Shown: in pieces, positions 22,604 to 30,281 of the stretch
How the letters are laid out: each line of letters begins with the position of its first letter
Position numbering within the stretch: the first letter of the stretch is position 1
NCBI GenBank assembly: GCA_937896065.1
Contig: CALBLI010000015.1
Coordinates: 1 to 39,579 of the forward strand
DNA: 39,579 nt
Reading direction: 5' to 3'
Origin: an uncultured Caryophanales bacterium
Lineage (GTDB): Bacteria > Bacillota_I > Bacilli_A > RFN20 > CAG-288
Position numbers and translations under genes: made by a program
Notes under the pieces: model-generated
Databases searched by the model: none
What the model saw: only the letters and a program-made list of their open reading frames with translations
Told to the model about the DNA's origin: nothing

Positions 22604-23836
22604 CTATAATAAAGAATTGACCTTTTCAAGCTCATCTTCTTTATCTTCTTTTAAATCAACCATTTCAATACCAGCATTTTTCTTAGTATTAATTTTTTTC
22701 TTTTTCTTTTTATAATTACTATCCCAATTAGTTAGAAACTCCATTGCATCATAAGCTGTAGTAATATTATTTAATTTCAAAGTATCGGCAACTTTAATGA
22801 TGTATTCATTATTAAAAGAATTAGAAGTATGATTCAAACTATAATCAATGATGATTTCAATGATGGTATTTGAAAATTTATATTCTAATTTCAAATCCGA
22901 AATAGTATCTAATTGATTTTTGCTTGGCTTTTTATTTTGTTTACTAGCTAAAAAGTCTTCAACTGATTTATATTGTTCATAGTTTTTTATATATTTTAAA
23001 TATGTGACATCATTATTTCTTTTATTTGTCATAGCAGATAGACTTTTGTAATGATTAAATTGTTGAAAATCATGTTTAAATTTTTCAAAATAGAATTTGT
23101 TATCAGTGGATATATTATTGATGATTATATTGATAGTTGATTTCAAATCAATTGAATATAATGAAGAAAGAGCAATTATATCTTCAATATGTTTTTCAAT
23201 AATTGAAGAATCAATCATGTTTTTACTTAACTCTCCAAGCAATTCATCTTCAGTAAATAAATTCTCCTTCGTATAATGTTTATTTGAAAAATCATCGCTT
23301 AAAATTGAATCATTATAAGCAGAAGGAAGCTTATAAACTTCTTTAAATTCACTAGAGATGTTAATAAAATTATCATCAATATTTAGTGGTGAATTAATAC
23401 TAAAATATCTTTTTAAATTTAAGTATTCTTTCTCGGTAATTTCATTAACTAGAAGTGATCTAAGTATTTGATCATTGAAAAACTTATAAGCCGATGCCGG
23501 CGAAGATAATTTAAAAAGATATGAAGAAACTAGCTCATTAGCTGAGTTGATTTTATTTCTTTTATAAGTAGTGAGCAAATTGATTCCTTCAAGATGCCTG
23601 ACTGCATCAAGCAAAACTGATGAAGAATCAAAGCCAATTCTTTTAAAATACATATCACCATCAACATATAATGTGTCTTTTTCATAACTATTTAAATCAT
23701 ATAATGATAGATACAAACAATAAGCGTCTTTTTTTATTATTGGTAAATACAAAAATGATAATATTTCATAATCTTCACTCGATAGTGTAAAATTTTTATA
23801 AATAGTAAATTTAAAATTTTTATCAAAGTTTCTCAT
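22604..23836 (-). CDS. dnaB: Replication initiation protein DnaB (DnaB/DnaD family, Gram-positive type)
   Basis: This is the Firmicutes co-loader DnaB, not the replicative helicase. It acts with DnaD and DnaI in helicase loading at oriC and at restart sites. In the 410 residues the N-terminal winged-helix-like part has FLYLPIIKKDAYCLYLSLY. The C-terminal DnaB/D domain reads PSKNQLDTISDLKLEYKF and then IIEIIIDYSLNHT, close to the family pattern. A Lys-rich and then acidic tail ends the protein. No Shine-Dalgarno sequence precedes the ATG. An extended -10 element ends only 6 nt before it, so the mRNA is predicted to start at the ATG itself. The gene is divergent from pyk and leads dnaB-dnaI-C39 gene. 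Confidence 0.85.
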   Translation of the reverse strand: MRNFDKNFKFTIYKNFTLSSEDYEILSFLYLPIIKKDAYCLYLSLYDLNSYEKDTLYVDGDMYFKRIGFDSSSVLLDAVRHLEGINLLTTYKRNKINSANELVSSYLFKLSSPASAYKFFNDQILRSLLVNEITEKEYLNLKRYFSINSPLNIDDNFINISSEFKEVYKLPSAYNDSILSDDFSNKHYTKENLFTEDELLGELSKNMIDSSIIEKHIEDIIALSSLYSIDLKSTINIIINNISTDNKFYFEKFKHDFQQFNHYKSLSAMTNKRNNDVTYLKYIKNYEQYKSVEDFLASKQNKKPSKNQLDTISDLKLEYKFSNTIIEIIIDYSLNHTSNSFNNEYIIKVADTLKLNNITTAYDAMEFLTNWDSNYKKKKKKINTKKNAGIEMVDLKEDKEDELEKVNSLL

Positions 23837-23842
23837 GGTTAA

Positions 23843-23851
23843 ATTATATCA
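23843..23851 (-). promoter_or_regulatory. Extended -10 giving a leaderless dnaB transcript
   Basis: On the minus strand TGATATAAT is a perfect extended -10. Exactly six bases separate it from the ATG of dnaB, so the expected start site is the A of the ATG. No purine-rich ribosome-binding site exists in between. Confidence 0.6.
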
Positions 23852-23993
23852 CCAATAAAGGCATTTTCCTTTTTTTATTTTGCTACTTATCACCATTTAT
23901 ATTATAAATTTTAAAATATTTGCTTCTTGCATTATAAATATCTAAATAAAAGGGGTTACAATTTCATTGTATATCTTTTTTATGTATATAAAG

Positions 23994-24002
23994 TGATATA
24001 AT
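23994..24002 (+). promoter_or_regulatory. Extended -10 promoter of pyk
   Basis: TGATATAAT is a perfect extended -10; no good -35 lies at the right spacing. The predicted start near 24009 gives a leader of about 28 nt with a TTGGAG ribosome-binding site, the ordinary arrangement that contrasts with leaderless dnaB on the other side of the same 200-nt gap. Confidence 0.55.
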
Positions 24003-24036
24003 TTTATGAGTGAATTAATAAATTTGGAGATTACTA

Positions 24037-25503
24037 ATGAACTATTTGATTGCAAAGAAAACTAAAATTGTCTGTACTATTGGTCCAGCATCACAAGAAA
24101 AAGAGATGTTAAGAAAATTGCTTTCTAAAGGCATGACATGCATGAGACTCAATTTCTCACATGGTACACATGAAGAACAACTCGGTAAAATCAATACTTT
24201 AAGACAAATTGAAAAAGAAGAAAATTTAATTATTCCTATTTGTCTTGATACTAAAGGCCCTGAAATTAGAACTGGCTGTTTTACAACTGGTCAAGCTAAA
24301 TTTGAAAAAGGTAAAACGACTAGAATTAAAATGAATAGTGAAGGTCTTGGCACTTGTGAATATTTTGGAGTTACTTATAAAAATTTATTTGAAGATGCAC
24401 CTATTGGTTCAATTTTAAGACTGGATGATGGTAATTTAGAACTTACAGTCATTGAAAAAGATATTACTAAAAGAGAACTCATCTGCCGCATTGAAAATGA
24501 TCATGTTTGCAAAGATAGAAGAGGTGTCAATTGTCCAGGTGCTCATTTATCAATGCCTTATTTATCTGAGCAAGATAAAGATGATTTGATCTTTGGTTGT
24601 CAACAACATGTTGATTTAGTATCTGCTTCATTTGTAAGAAATGTTGAAGATATAAGAGATATCAGAAAGTTATTAGATGCTAATGGTGGTCAAAATATCA
24701 TGATTATCTCTAAAATTGAAAATACTGAATCTATTGATAATTTAGATGAAATAATCAAAGAAAGTGATGGAATTATGGTCGCTAGAGGTGACTTGGGTAT
24801 TGAAATACCTGCCGAACTTGTTCCAGTTTATCAAAAGAAAATGATTGCCATCTGTCGAAAATATGGAAAACCAGTTATAACTGCTACTCAGATGCTTGAT
24901 TCAATGATCAGAAATCCTTTCCCTACTAGGGCTGAGGTCTCTGATGTTGCTTGGGCAATTGAAGAAGGAAGTGATGCTGTTATGTTATCTGGTGAATCAG
25001 CTAATGGTTTATATCCTGCTGATTCAGTTGAAATGCAAGCTAGAATCGCGAGTGCTATTGAAAATCAATTTGATTATAAAACTGCTTATAAATCAGCTTT
25101 TGATTCATCTGAAAAAACAGTATCTGATGCTATTGCAAATGCTGTTGCTGAAACCGCTCAAATAATTAATGCTAAGCTCATTGTTTGCATCTCATATTCA
25201 GGTGCAACTGCAAGAAGAATTGCAAGAACTAGACCTGTTTGTCCTGTTTTTGTAGTTTCAAGTGACATCAATACTTTAAAACACATCATGCTTTATTATG
25301 GCAATTATCCATATCATGTAAATTCTTTGCCACAATTTACAGAAGAGATGGAGGTTTTAGCAATCAAAATTGCTAAAGACTACAATATTAAAGTAGGTGA
25401 AAAAATAATTATCACAGGTGGAACACCTGTTGGAACTGGTAAAACTAATTTCATTAAGGTTATCTCAGTACCATCTAGTGATAATTCATCATTTGATAAC
25501 TAA
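24037..25503 (+). CDS. pyk: Pyruvate kinase
   Basis: Last step of glycolysis: phosphoenolpyruvate plus ADP to pyruvate plus ATP. The 488 residues show the N-terminal KIVCTIGPAS, RLNFSHG, the active-site block MVARGDLGIEIPAELVPVYQ, ATQMLDSMI followed by PTRAEVSDVAWA, and a C-terminal allosteric-type domain ending in GTGKTNFIKVISV. It lacks the extra PEP-utiliser-like domain of Bacillus pyruvate kinase. The ATG has GGAG 7 nt upstream. It leads the unit pyk-ROK kinase-thrS. Confidence 0.97.
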   Translation: MNYLIAKKTKIVCTIGPASQEKEMLRKLLSKGMTCMRLNFSHGTHEEQLGKINTLRQIEKEENLIIPICLDTKGPEIRTGCFTTGQAKFEKGKTTRIKMNSEGLGTCEYFGVTYKNLFEDAPIGSILRLDDGNLELTVIEKDITKRELICRIENDHVCKDRRGVNCPGAHLSMPYLSEQDKDDLIFGCQQHVDLVSASFVRNVEDIRDIRKLLDANGGQNIMIISKIENTESIDNLDEIIKESDGIMVARGDLGIEIPAELVPVYQKKMIAICRKYGKPVITATQMLDSMIRNPFPTRAEVSDVAWAIEEGSDAVMLSGESANGLYPADSVEMQARIASAIENQFDYKTAYKSAFDSSEKTVSDAIANAVAETAQIINAKLIVCISYSGATARRIARTRPVCPVFVVSSDINTLKHIMLYYGNYPYHVNSLPQFTEEMEVLAIKIAKDYNIKVGEKIIITGGTPVGTGKTNFIKVISVPSSDNSSFDN

Positions 25504-25517
25504 TAGGAGGAATTAAT

Positions 25518-26381
25518 ATGAAAGATAAAGTTATTGCTTTAGATTTAGGTGGAACCAATATTAGAGTTGCAGTTGTTGATGAGAAATTGAATATTTTAAA
25601 GCAAATAAAAGACAAAACTATCTCCGATAATCCTACTAAATTGATGGAGAAACTCATTTCTATGATCAAAGATTGCTCTCATGACTATATTGATGATATC
25701 AAAGCAATCGGTGTTTCAATTTGTGGTGTTGTTAAAAATAATCAGATTGGAAAATGTGGAAATTTATCAATTGATCACAATTTTGATTTATATAATGTTC
25801 TTAAGAAAGAATTCAAAATTGATAATATCAAAATTGCCAATGATGCTAACTGTTCAGCATTAGTTGAGGCTCGTTTTGGTGCAAATAAAGATGTAGATGA
25901 TTCAATCTTTGTCACCATTTCTTCTGGCATTGGTACTGGACTTGTTTTAGATAAAAAGATGGTTGACATTGCTTTTGAAGGCGGAAGACAAATAACTGAA
26001 TACAATAATGAATATTATGAAAATGAATATCTATTATCTGGTAATGGCATTGTCAGGCTTGCAAAGCTTAATCAATTATATGTTGAAAACGGCAAAGAGT
26101 TCTTTGATCTTTTAAAGAAAAATGATTCTCTAGCTAAACGTGTCTATGAGATTTGGATCAGAAAACTTTCAATCTTTTTCTCAAATCTTCAGCTTTTATT
26201 CAATGTTGAACAATATGCTATTTCTGGTGGCGTTATGTTATCCAAAGATTTGTTCTTAAATGACTTAGAAAAGATAGCTAATGCTTCTATCTCATCTTGG
26301 AAATTAAGACCAATAAAATTAGTTTCAGCTAAATTTGGTCAAGATGTCGGCATCATGGGTGCCACTTCATTAGTTATTTAA
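25518..26381 (+). CDS. ROK-family sugar kinase, zinc motif missing
   Basis: Probable glucokinase or related hexose kinase. The N-terminal phosphate loop DLGGTNIRVAVVD (9-21) and the catalytic Asp109 in ANDANCSALVEARFGA are present, as are the ISSGIGTGLV and SGGVML segments. The ROK hallmark is not: where the family has GEIGH and then a CxCGxxGCxE zinc site, this protein reads FEGGRQ (153-158) and then a Tyr/Asn/Glu stretch with no cysteine, ending in EYLLSG. The sugar-contacting histidine is Arg157 by alignment. It may be a zinc-free kinase of changed specificity. It sits 14 nt after pyk with AGGAGG before the ATG, so a link with glycolysis is inferred. 287 residues is slightly short for the family. 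Confidence 0.82.
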   Translation: MKDKVIALDLGGTNIRVAVVDEKLNILKQIKDKTISDNPTKLMEKLISMIKDCSHDYIDDIKAIGVSICGVVKNNQIGKCGNLSIDHNFDLYNVLKKEFKIDNIKIANDANCSALVEARFGANKDVDDSIFVTISSGIGTGLVLDKKMVDIAFEGGRQITEYNNEYYENEYLLSGNGIVRLAKLNQLYVENGKEFFDLLKKNDSLAKRVYEIWIRKLSIFFSNLQLLFNVEQYAISGGVMLSKDLFLNDLEKIANASISSWKLRPIKLVSAKFGQDVGIMGATSLVI

Positions 26382-26399
26382 AAATTAAGGAGATTAGTT

Positions 26400-28361
26400 A
26401 TGATAATTACATTAATTGATGGCAAAACCAAAGAAATTCCTGATTCATCAACTGCTAAAGATGCATTAAAAGCAATCAAATTATCACTTGCTAATGATGC
26501 AATTGCTGCTAAAGTCAATGGTGAATTATTTGATTTAAATGAGAAATTACCAGGAGATTGCCAAATTGAAGCTGTCTTAAAAGATTCACCTGAGGCACTT
26601 GAAATATTGAGACATTCTACTGCCCACTTGATGGCACAAGCTATAATTCATTTATACAAAGACGCTCAATTTGCTTATGGTCCATGCACTGAAGAAGGCT
26701 TTTATTATGATATAAGAACTGATACTCCTATATCAATATCAGATTTTCCTAAAATTGAAAAGGAAATGCATAAAATTGCAAGCTTAAATCTTCCAATTGA
26801 AAGGAAAGATATCACTGTTGAAGAAGCTAGAAAAATTTTTAAAAATCAGAAATATAAACTCATTCACTTAGAAGAATTAAATGATGAGGGCAAATCACTT
26901 TCTTGTTATTCACAAGGTGATTTCACTGATCTTTGTTTAGGACCTCATATGAAATCAACTGGTCAAATTAAAGCATTTAAGCTCATGTCTATTTCTTCAT
27001 GTTACTTTAAAGGTGATAAGAAAAATGATGTTTTAACAAGAATTTATGGAACTTCATTTTTTAATCAAGCTGATTTAGATAATTATCTTAAAGTATTGGA
27101 ACTTAGAAAAGAAAGTGACCATAAAAAGATAGGTAAAGAAATGAATCTCTTTATGATTTCAGACTATGGCCCAGGTTTTCCATTCTGGTTACCAAATGGA
27201 ATGATATTAAGACATGAACTTGAAGAATTCTATTGGCAGTTGATGATGGATAATGATTATAAAGTTATTAAAACACCAGAAGTCTTATCTAGAGAATTAT
27301 GGGAAACATCAGGTCACTGGTCACATTATAAAGAAAATATGTATATCACTAAAATTGATGGTAAACCTTTTGCTATCAAACCAATGAACTGTCCTGGTGC
27401 TATGTTAACTTATAAAAATGATATGCATTCTTATCGTGAGCTTCCAATAAGATATGCTGAACTTGGCTTAGTCCACCGTCATGAAGCAAGCGGTGCACTA
27501 AATGGTTTATTTAGAGTCAGATGTTTTACTCAAGATGATGCTCATATTCTTTTAACTTTTGATCAAATAGGTTCTGAAATTAGAAAACTTCTTAAAATCT
27601 TCCATCAAGTCTATTCTATGTTTAAACTTGATTATCATATTGAACTTTCAACTAGACCTCTTGATAAATATGTCGGCAAAATATCAACTTGGGATAAAGC
27701 TGAAGAAGAATTAAAACAATGTTTGATTGAAAATAAAATACCATATAAAATTAATCCAGGTGATGGTGCTTTCTATGGTCCAAAACTTGATTTCAAATTC
27801 AAGGATTCACTGAATCGTATCTGGCAATGTGGAACTATTCAACTTGATATGCAGCTACCACATCGATTTAAACTTGAATATACTGATAAAAATGGTAAAA
27901 AGAAAGAGCCTATCATGTTACATAGAGCAATCTTTGGTTCTATTGAAAGATTTGTAGGTATTATAACTGAACATTTCAAAGGTGCTTTCCCAACTTGGTT
28001 AGCACCAGAGCAAGTAAGAATCTTACCAGTCAGTGTTGATGATGAAAAGCAAGTCAAAAAATCAAAAGAATTACTTAAAAAACTTCAAAAACATTATATT
28101 AGAGCAAAGCTTGATGATCGCAATGAAAAATTGCCATATAGAATGAGAGATTCATTATCTCATAAAGTATCATATACTATCGTTGTTGGAAATAATGAAG
28201 TAGAAAATGATTTGATCACTTATCGTTTACAAGGTAAGCAAAAAACTGAAACTTTAAAGACTAATGACTTTATAAAGAAAGTATTAAAAGACATCAATAC
28301 TCATCAAATTTCACGTTCATATAACGATCCTTTGTTAAATGTTGTTGATGAAAAGAAATAA
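26400..28361 (+). CDS. thrS: Threonyl-tRNA synthetase
   Basis: Class IIa synthetase for tRNA-Thr, 653 residues and full length. The N-terminal TGS domain (1-60) is followed by the editing domain with HSTAHLMAQAI and a cysteine in CLGPHMKSTG that clear mischarged serine. The catalytic core follows, with MNCPGAM (zinc cysteine) and motif 2 VHRHEASGALNGLFRVR then FTQDDAHI. The anticodon-binding domain is at the C-terminus. AAGGAG precedes the ATG. The 18-nt gap to the ROK gene has no room for a T-box leader, so control must come from the pyk promoter. A strong bidirectional terminator follows. Confidence 0.97.
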   Translation: MIITLIDGKTKEIPDSSTAKDALKAIKLSLANDAIAAKVNGELFDLNEKLPGDCQIEAVLKDSPEALEILRHSTAHLMAQAIIHLYKDAQFAYGPCTEEGFYYDIRTDTPISISDFPKIEKEMHKIASLNLPIERKDITVEEARKIFKNQKYKLIHLEELNDEGKSLSCYSQGDFTDLCLGPHMKSTGQIKAFKLMSISSCYFKGDKKNDVLTRIYGTSFFNQADLDNYLKVLELRKESDHKKIGKEMNLFMISDYGPGFPFWLPNGMILRHELEEFYWQLMMDNDYKVIKTPEVLSRELWETSGHWSHYKENMYITKIDGKPFAIKPMNCPGAMLTYKNDMHSYRELPIRYAELGLVHRHEASGALNGLFRVRCFTQDDAHILLTFDQIGSEIRKLLKIFHQVYSMFKLDYHIELSTRPLDKYVGKISTWDKAEEELKQCLIENKIPYKINPGDGAFYGPKLDFKFKDSLNRIWQCGTIQLDMQLPHRFKLEYTDKNGKKKEPIMLHRAIFGSIERFVGIITEHFKGAFPTWLAPEQVRILPVSVDDEKQVKKSKELLKKLQKHYIRAKLDDRNEKLPYRMRDSLSHKVSYTIVVGNNEVENDLITYRLQGKQKTETLKTNDFIKKVLKDINTHQISRSYNDPLLNVVDEKK

Positions 28362-28390
28362 ATTTAAATTATTCAATATCTAAGGAAAAT

Positions 28391-28451
28391 AAAAAAGACT
28401 ACATTTATACTAAGTATTACTTTAGTATTGCTACCAATGTAGTCTTTTTTT
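28391..28451. terminator. Bidirectional terminator between thrS and ftsL
   Basis: AAAAAAGACTACATT (28391-28405) pairs perfectly with AATGTAGTCTTTTTT (28436-28450), and an inner TACTAA/TTAGTA stem extends it. A-runs and T-runs on either side make it work for both thrS (plus) and the mraZ-rsmH-ftsL unit (minus). Confidence 0.9.
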
Positions 28452-28514
28452 AGTTTTAAGAAAACGAAAACTCAAAACTAATAGGAGGTATTAAACACAG
28501 TAAAACTGTTGGAA

Positions 28515-28754
28515 TTATTTGCGATTTAATTGAATTTTAGTGATTTCTTCGCTTTGAACATCTTTATAATTATTGACTTTTTCATTATAGTCATTGATAT
28601 TATTAGTCAATTTGCTATTGTTCATATTAATATTTACTAAGCTGACTGTTAATGCAATTGTACTGCATAATGCAACTGCACCACCAATTATTGACATTCT
28701 TTTTAATTTTAAATTGCTCTTTTTGTTTTCACTTCTTACTAATCTGTCTCTCAT
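28515..28754 (-). CDS. ftsL: FtsL-like small membrane division protein
   Basis: A 79-residue protein with a basic N-terminus (1-20), one membrane segment (about 22-42) and a short Asn/Lys-rich helical tail (43-79), the topology of the bitopic division protein FtsL. Sequence alone is too short and divergent to prove it. The call rests on its place directly after rsmH, where ftsL lies in the dcw cluster. The extracellular coiled-coil part is much shorter than usual. The ATG is 3 nt after the rsmH stop, with AAGGAG inside the rsmH end. No pbpB/ftsI or mur genes follow, since a strong terminator comes next. Confidence 0.6.
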   Translation of the reverse strand: MRDRLVRSENKKSNLKLKRMSIIGGAVALCSTIALTVSLVNINMNNSKLTNNINDYNEKVNNYKDVQSEEITKIQLNRK

Positions 28755-28757
28755 AAT

Positions 28758-29687
28758 CTATCTCCTTTCAATTATTCTTAAGATGGCTGATTTAGCCCGG
28801 TTATTTGTTTTTAGTTCTTCTTCACTTGCAGTGATTGGCTTTTTAGTTAAATTAATATAATTTGTAGTTTCTATCTTTTTATATTTATCTTTCTTTTCAC
28901 CTCTTGTGAATTCATTGATAATATTTTTAACGATTTTATCTTCTAAGAAATTAAATGATATACAAGCAAGCCGTCCTTCTTTTTTTAAAAATAGAATTGC
29001 TTCCTTTAAACCAATTTCAAGTTCATAAAGTTCTTTATTAACTTCATACCTTAGTGCTAGAAAATATTGCTTGCATGGATGACCAATTCCATTTAATTCT
29101 TTAGCTGGTAAAACTTCTTTGATGATATCTACTAATTGTAATGTAGTCTTAATAGGTTTTTCTTTTCTTCTGTTAACAATGTTATTTGCTACTCTTTTAG
29201 CATTATGACATTGACCATATTTTGAGAAAATTTCAACAAGTTGATTTTCACTATAATTATTTACTACATCATAGCAAGTAAGTTTATCATCTTGATTCAT
29301 TCTCATATCAAGTGGTGAATCAAATCGATATGAGAAGCCTCGATCTGGATTATCAAACTGTGGTGATGATACTCCAATGTCAAGAAGAATGAAGTCAGCT
29401 TCTTTTTCACCATATTTTTTTACTTCTTCAATTCCTTTTGAGAAATTAGAATGGATAAATCTAAGTTTCACTTTATCATCATGATAATGTTCACTACAGT
29501 AATTGATTGCATCGTTATCTCTATCAATTCCATAATATCTACTGCCACTTCCGATTTTTTTTACTATATTTGATCCATGTCCGAATCTTCCTAGTGTCAT
29601 ATCAACGATTACTTGATTATTATCAGTTTTAACGAAACTTAGAACTTCATTTAATAAAACTGGTTGATGGTTATTATATTCATTCAT
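28758..29687 (-). CDS. rsmH: 16S rRNA (cytosine-1402-N4)-methyltransferase RsmH
   Basis: SAM-dependent methylation of C1402 in 16S rRNA (old name MraW). The 309 residues include HQPVLLNEVL near the start, the SAM motif IVDMTLGRFGHGSNI, ILLDIGVSSPQFDNPDRGFSY (the first 20 residues of that block are diagnostic), RMNQDD, and the C-terminal NNRAKSAILRI. Length is normal. The start is ATG 29687, with AGGTGG 8 nt upstream; the GTG four codons earlier is less likely. It overlaps nothing and lies 1 nt after the mraZ stop. Confidence 0.96.
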   Translation of the reverse strand: MNEYNNHQPVLLNEVLSFVKTDNNQVIVDMTLGRFGHGSNIVKKIGSGSRYYGIDRDNDAINYCSEHYHDDKVKLRFIHSNFSKGIEEVKKYGEKEADFILLDIGVSSPQFDNPDRGFSYRFDSPLDMRMNQDDKLTCYDVVNNYSENQLVEIFSKYGQCHNAKRVANNIVNRRKEKPIKTTLQLVDIIKEVLPAKELNGIGHPCKQYFLALRYEVNKELYELEIGLKEAILFLKKEGRLACISFNFLEDKIVKNIINEFTRGEKKDKYKKIETTNYINLTKKPITASEEELKTNNRAKSAILRIIERR

Positions 29688-29688
29688 A

Positions 29689-30120
29689 CTAATTACCACC
29701 TATTATTTTTTTAGCATCACTAGCATAAGAATCTTGATTTTCTTTTTCCATCTTTAGATAAGTATCCTTATCCCAAAGTTCAAGATGATCATACATTCCA
29801 ACACAAATAACATTTTTACCAAGTCTAGTTTTATCAAGTAATGTTTTAGGAAGAAGAACACGTGAATGTGAATCGATATTTATCATGAAAGTATTTGATA
29901 AGAAAGTTCTTTTTACACGTCTTGCTGTATCATCAAAATCATTTAATTTCATGATTTGATCAGCCTTAATTTCATATGTTTTTTCAGGATAAAGTTCTAA
30001 GCAGCAATCCATTCCATAACAGGCATAGCAAATTCCACCAGGGAAACCATCTCTGTATATTGATGAAAGAGTCAATCTACTTTTATCGTCGATTGTAAGT
30101 TCTTTGTTACCGTAAAACAT
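29689..30120 (-). CDS. mraZ: Transcriptional regulator MraZ
   Basis: DNA-binding regulator of the division and cell-wall cluster, built of two SpoVT-AbrB-like halves. The 143 residues show MFYGNKELTIDDKSRLTL at the N-terminus and the second-half repeat INIDSHSRVLLPKTLL, followed by VGMYDHLELWDKDTY; all are family hallmarks. It is the first gene of mraZ-rsmH-ftsL. Four CCACTT (AAGTGG on the coding strand) boxes surround its promoter, as expected for autoregulation. No strong Shine-Dalgarno sequence is visible; the nearest purine-rich stretch, AAGTGG, is itself one of the boxes. Confidence 0.96.
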   Translation of the reverse strand: MFYGNKELTIDDKSRLTLSSIYRDGFPGGICYACYGMDCCLELYPEKTYEIKADQIMKLNDFDDTARRVKRTFLSNTFMINIDSHSRVLLPKTLLDKTRLGKNVICVGMYDHLELWDKDTYLKMEKENQDSYASDAKKIIGGN

Positions 30121-30129
30121 ACTTATTTA

Positions 30130-30187
30130 CCACTTCCACCCATATTATAACCACTTCTTCCCACTTATACAATATTTATTACCACTT
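30130..30187 (-). promoter_or_regulatory. mraZ promoter with four phased MraZ-type boxes
   Basis: On the minus strand the promoter reads TTGTAT (30172-30167), a 17-bp spacer, then TATAAT (30149-30144). AAGTGG boxes lie at 30187-30182, 30166-30161, 30156-30151 and 30135-30130. Their spacings are 21, 10 and 21 bp, so all face the same side of the helix. Two fill the spacer, one is upstream of -35 and one is just after the start site. AAAGTG[TG]-like repeats are the reported MraZ target in Mollicutes, so autorepression is likely. Confidence 0.75.
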
Positions 30188-30226
30188 TTTTACATTTTTT
30201 TATAATTTTTAACTTATCTAAATATT

Positions 30227-30254
30227 TTGACTTTATAGCGTTTTAGTATATAAT
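30227..30254 (+). promoter_or_regulatory. Promoter of the AEC carrier-dehydrogenase unit
   Basis: TTGACT (30227-30232), a 16-bp spacer, and TATAAT (30249-30254). It is one of the most consensus-like promoters in the window. The predicted start is near 30261, which puts the in-frame TTG at 30261 at the very 5' end and favours the ATG at 30282 behind GGAGG. Confidence 0.75.
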
Positions 30255-30281
30255 TTTTAATTGGTAAAAAAGGAGGGTTAT

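Noticed and set aside
28476..28514. Orphan ribosome-binding-like AGGAGG on the plus strand and a small ACAGT-AAA-ACTGT palindrome between the terminator and ftsL
   Set aside because: No start codon with a meaningful reading frame follows; probably leftover sequence. No function can be supported.
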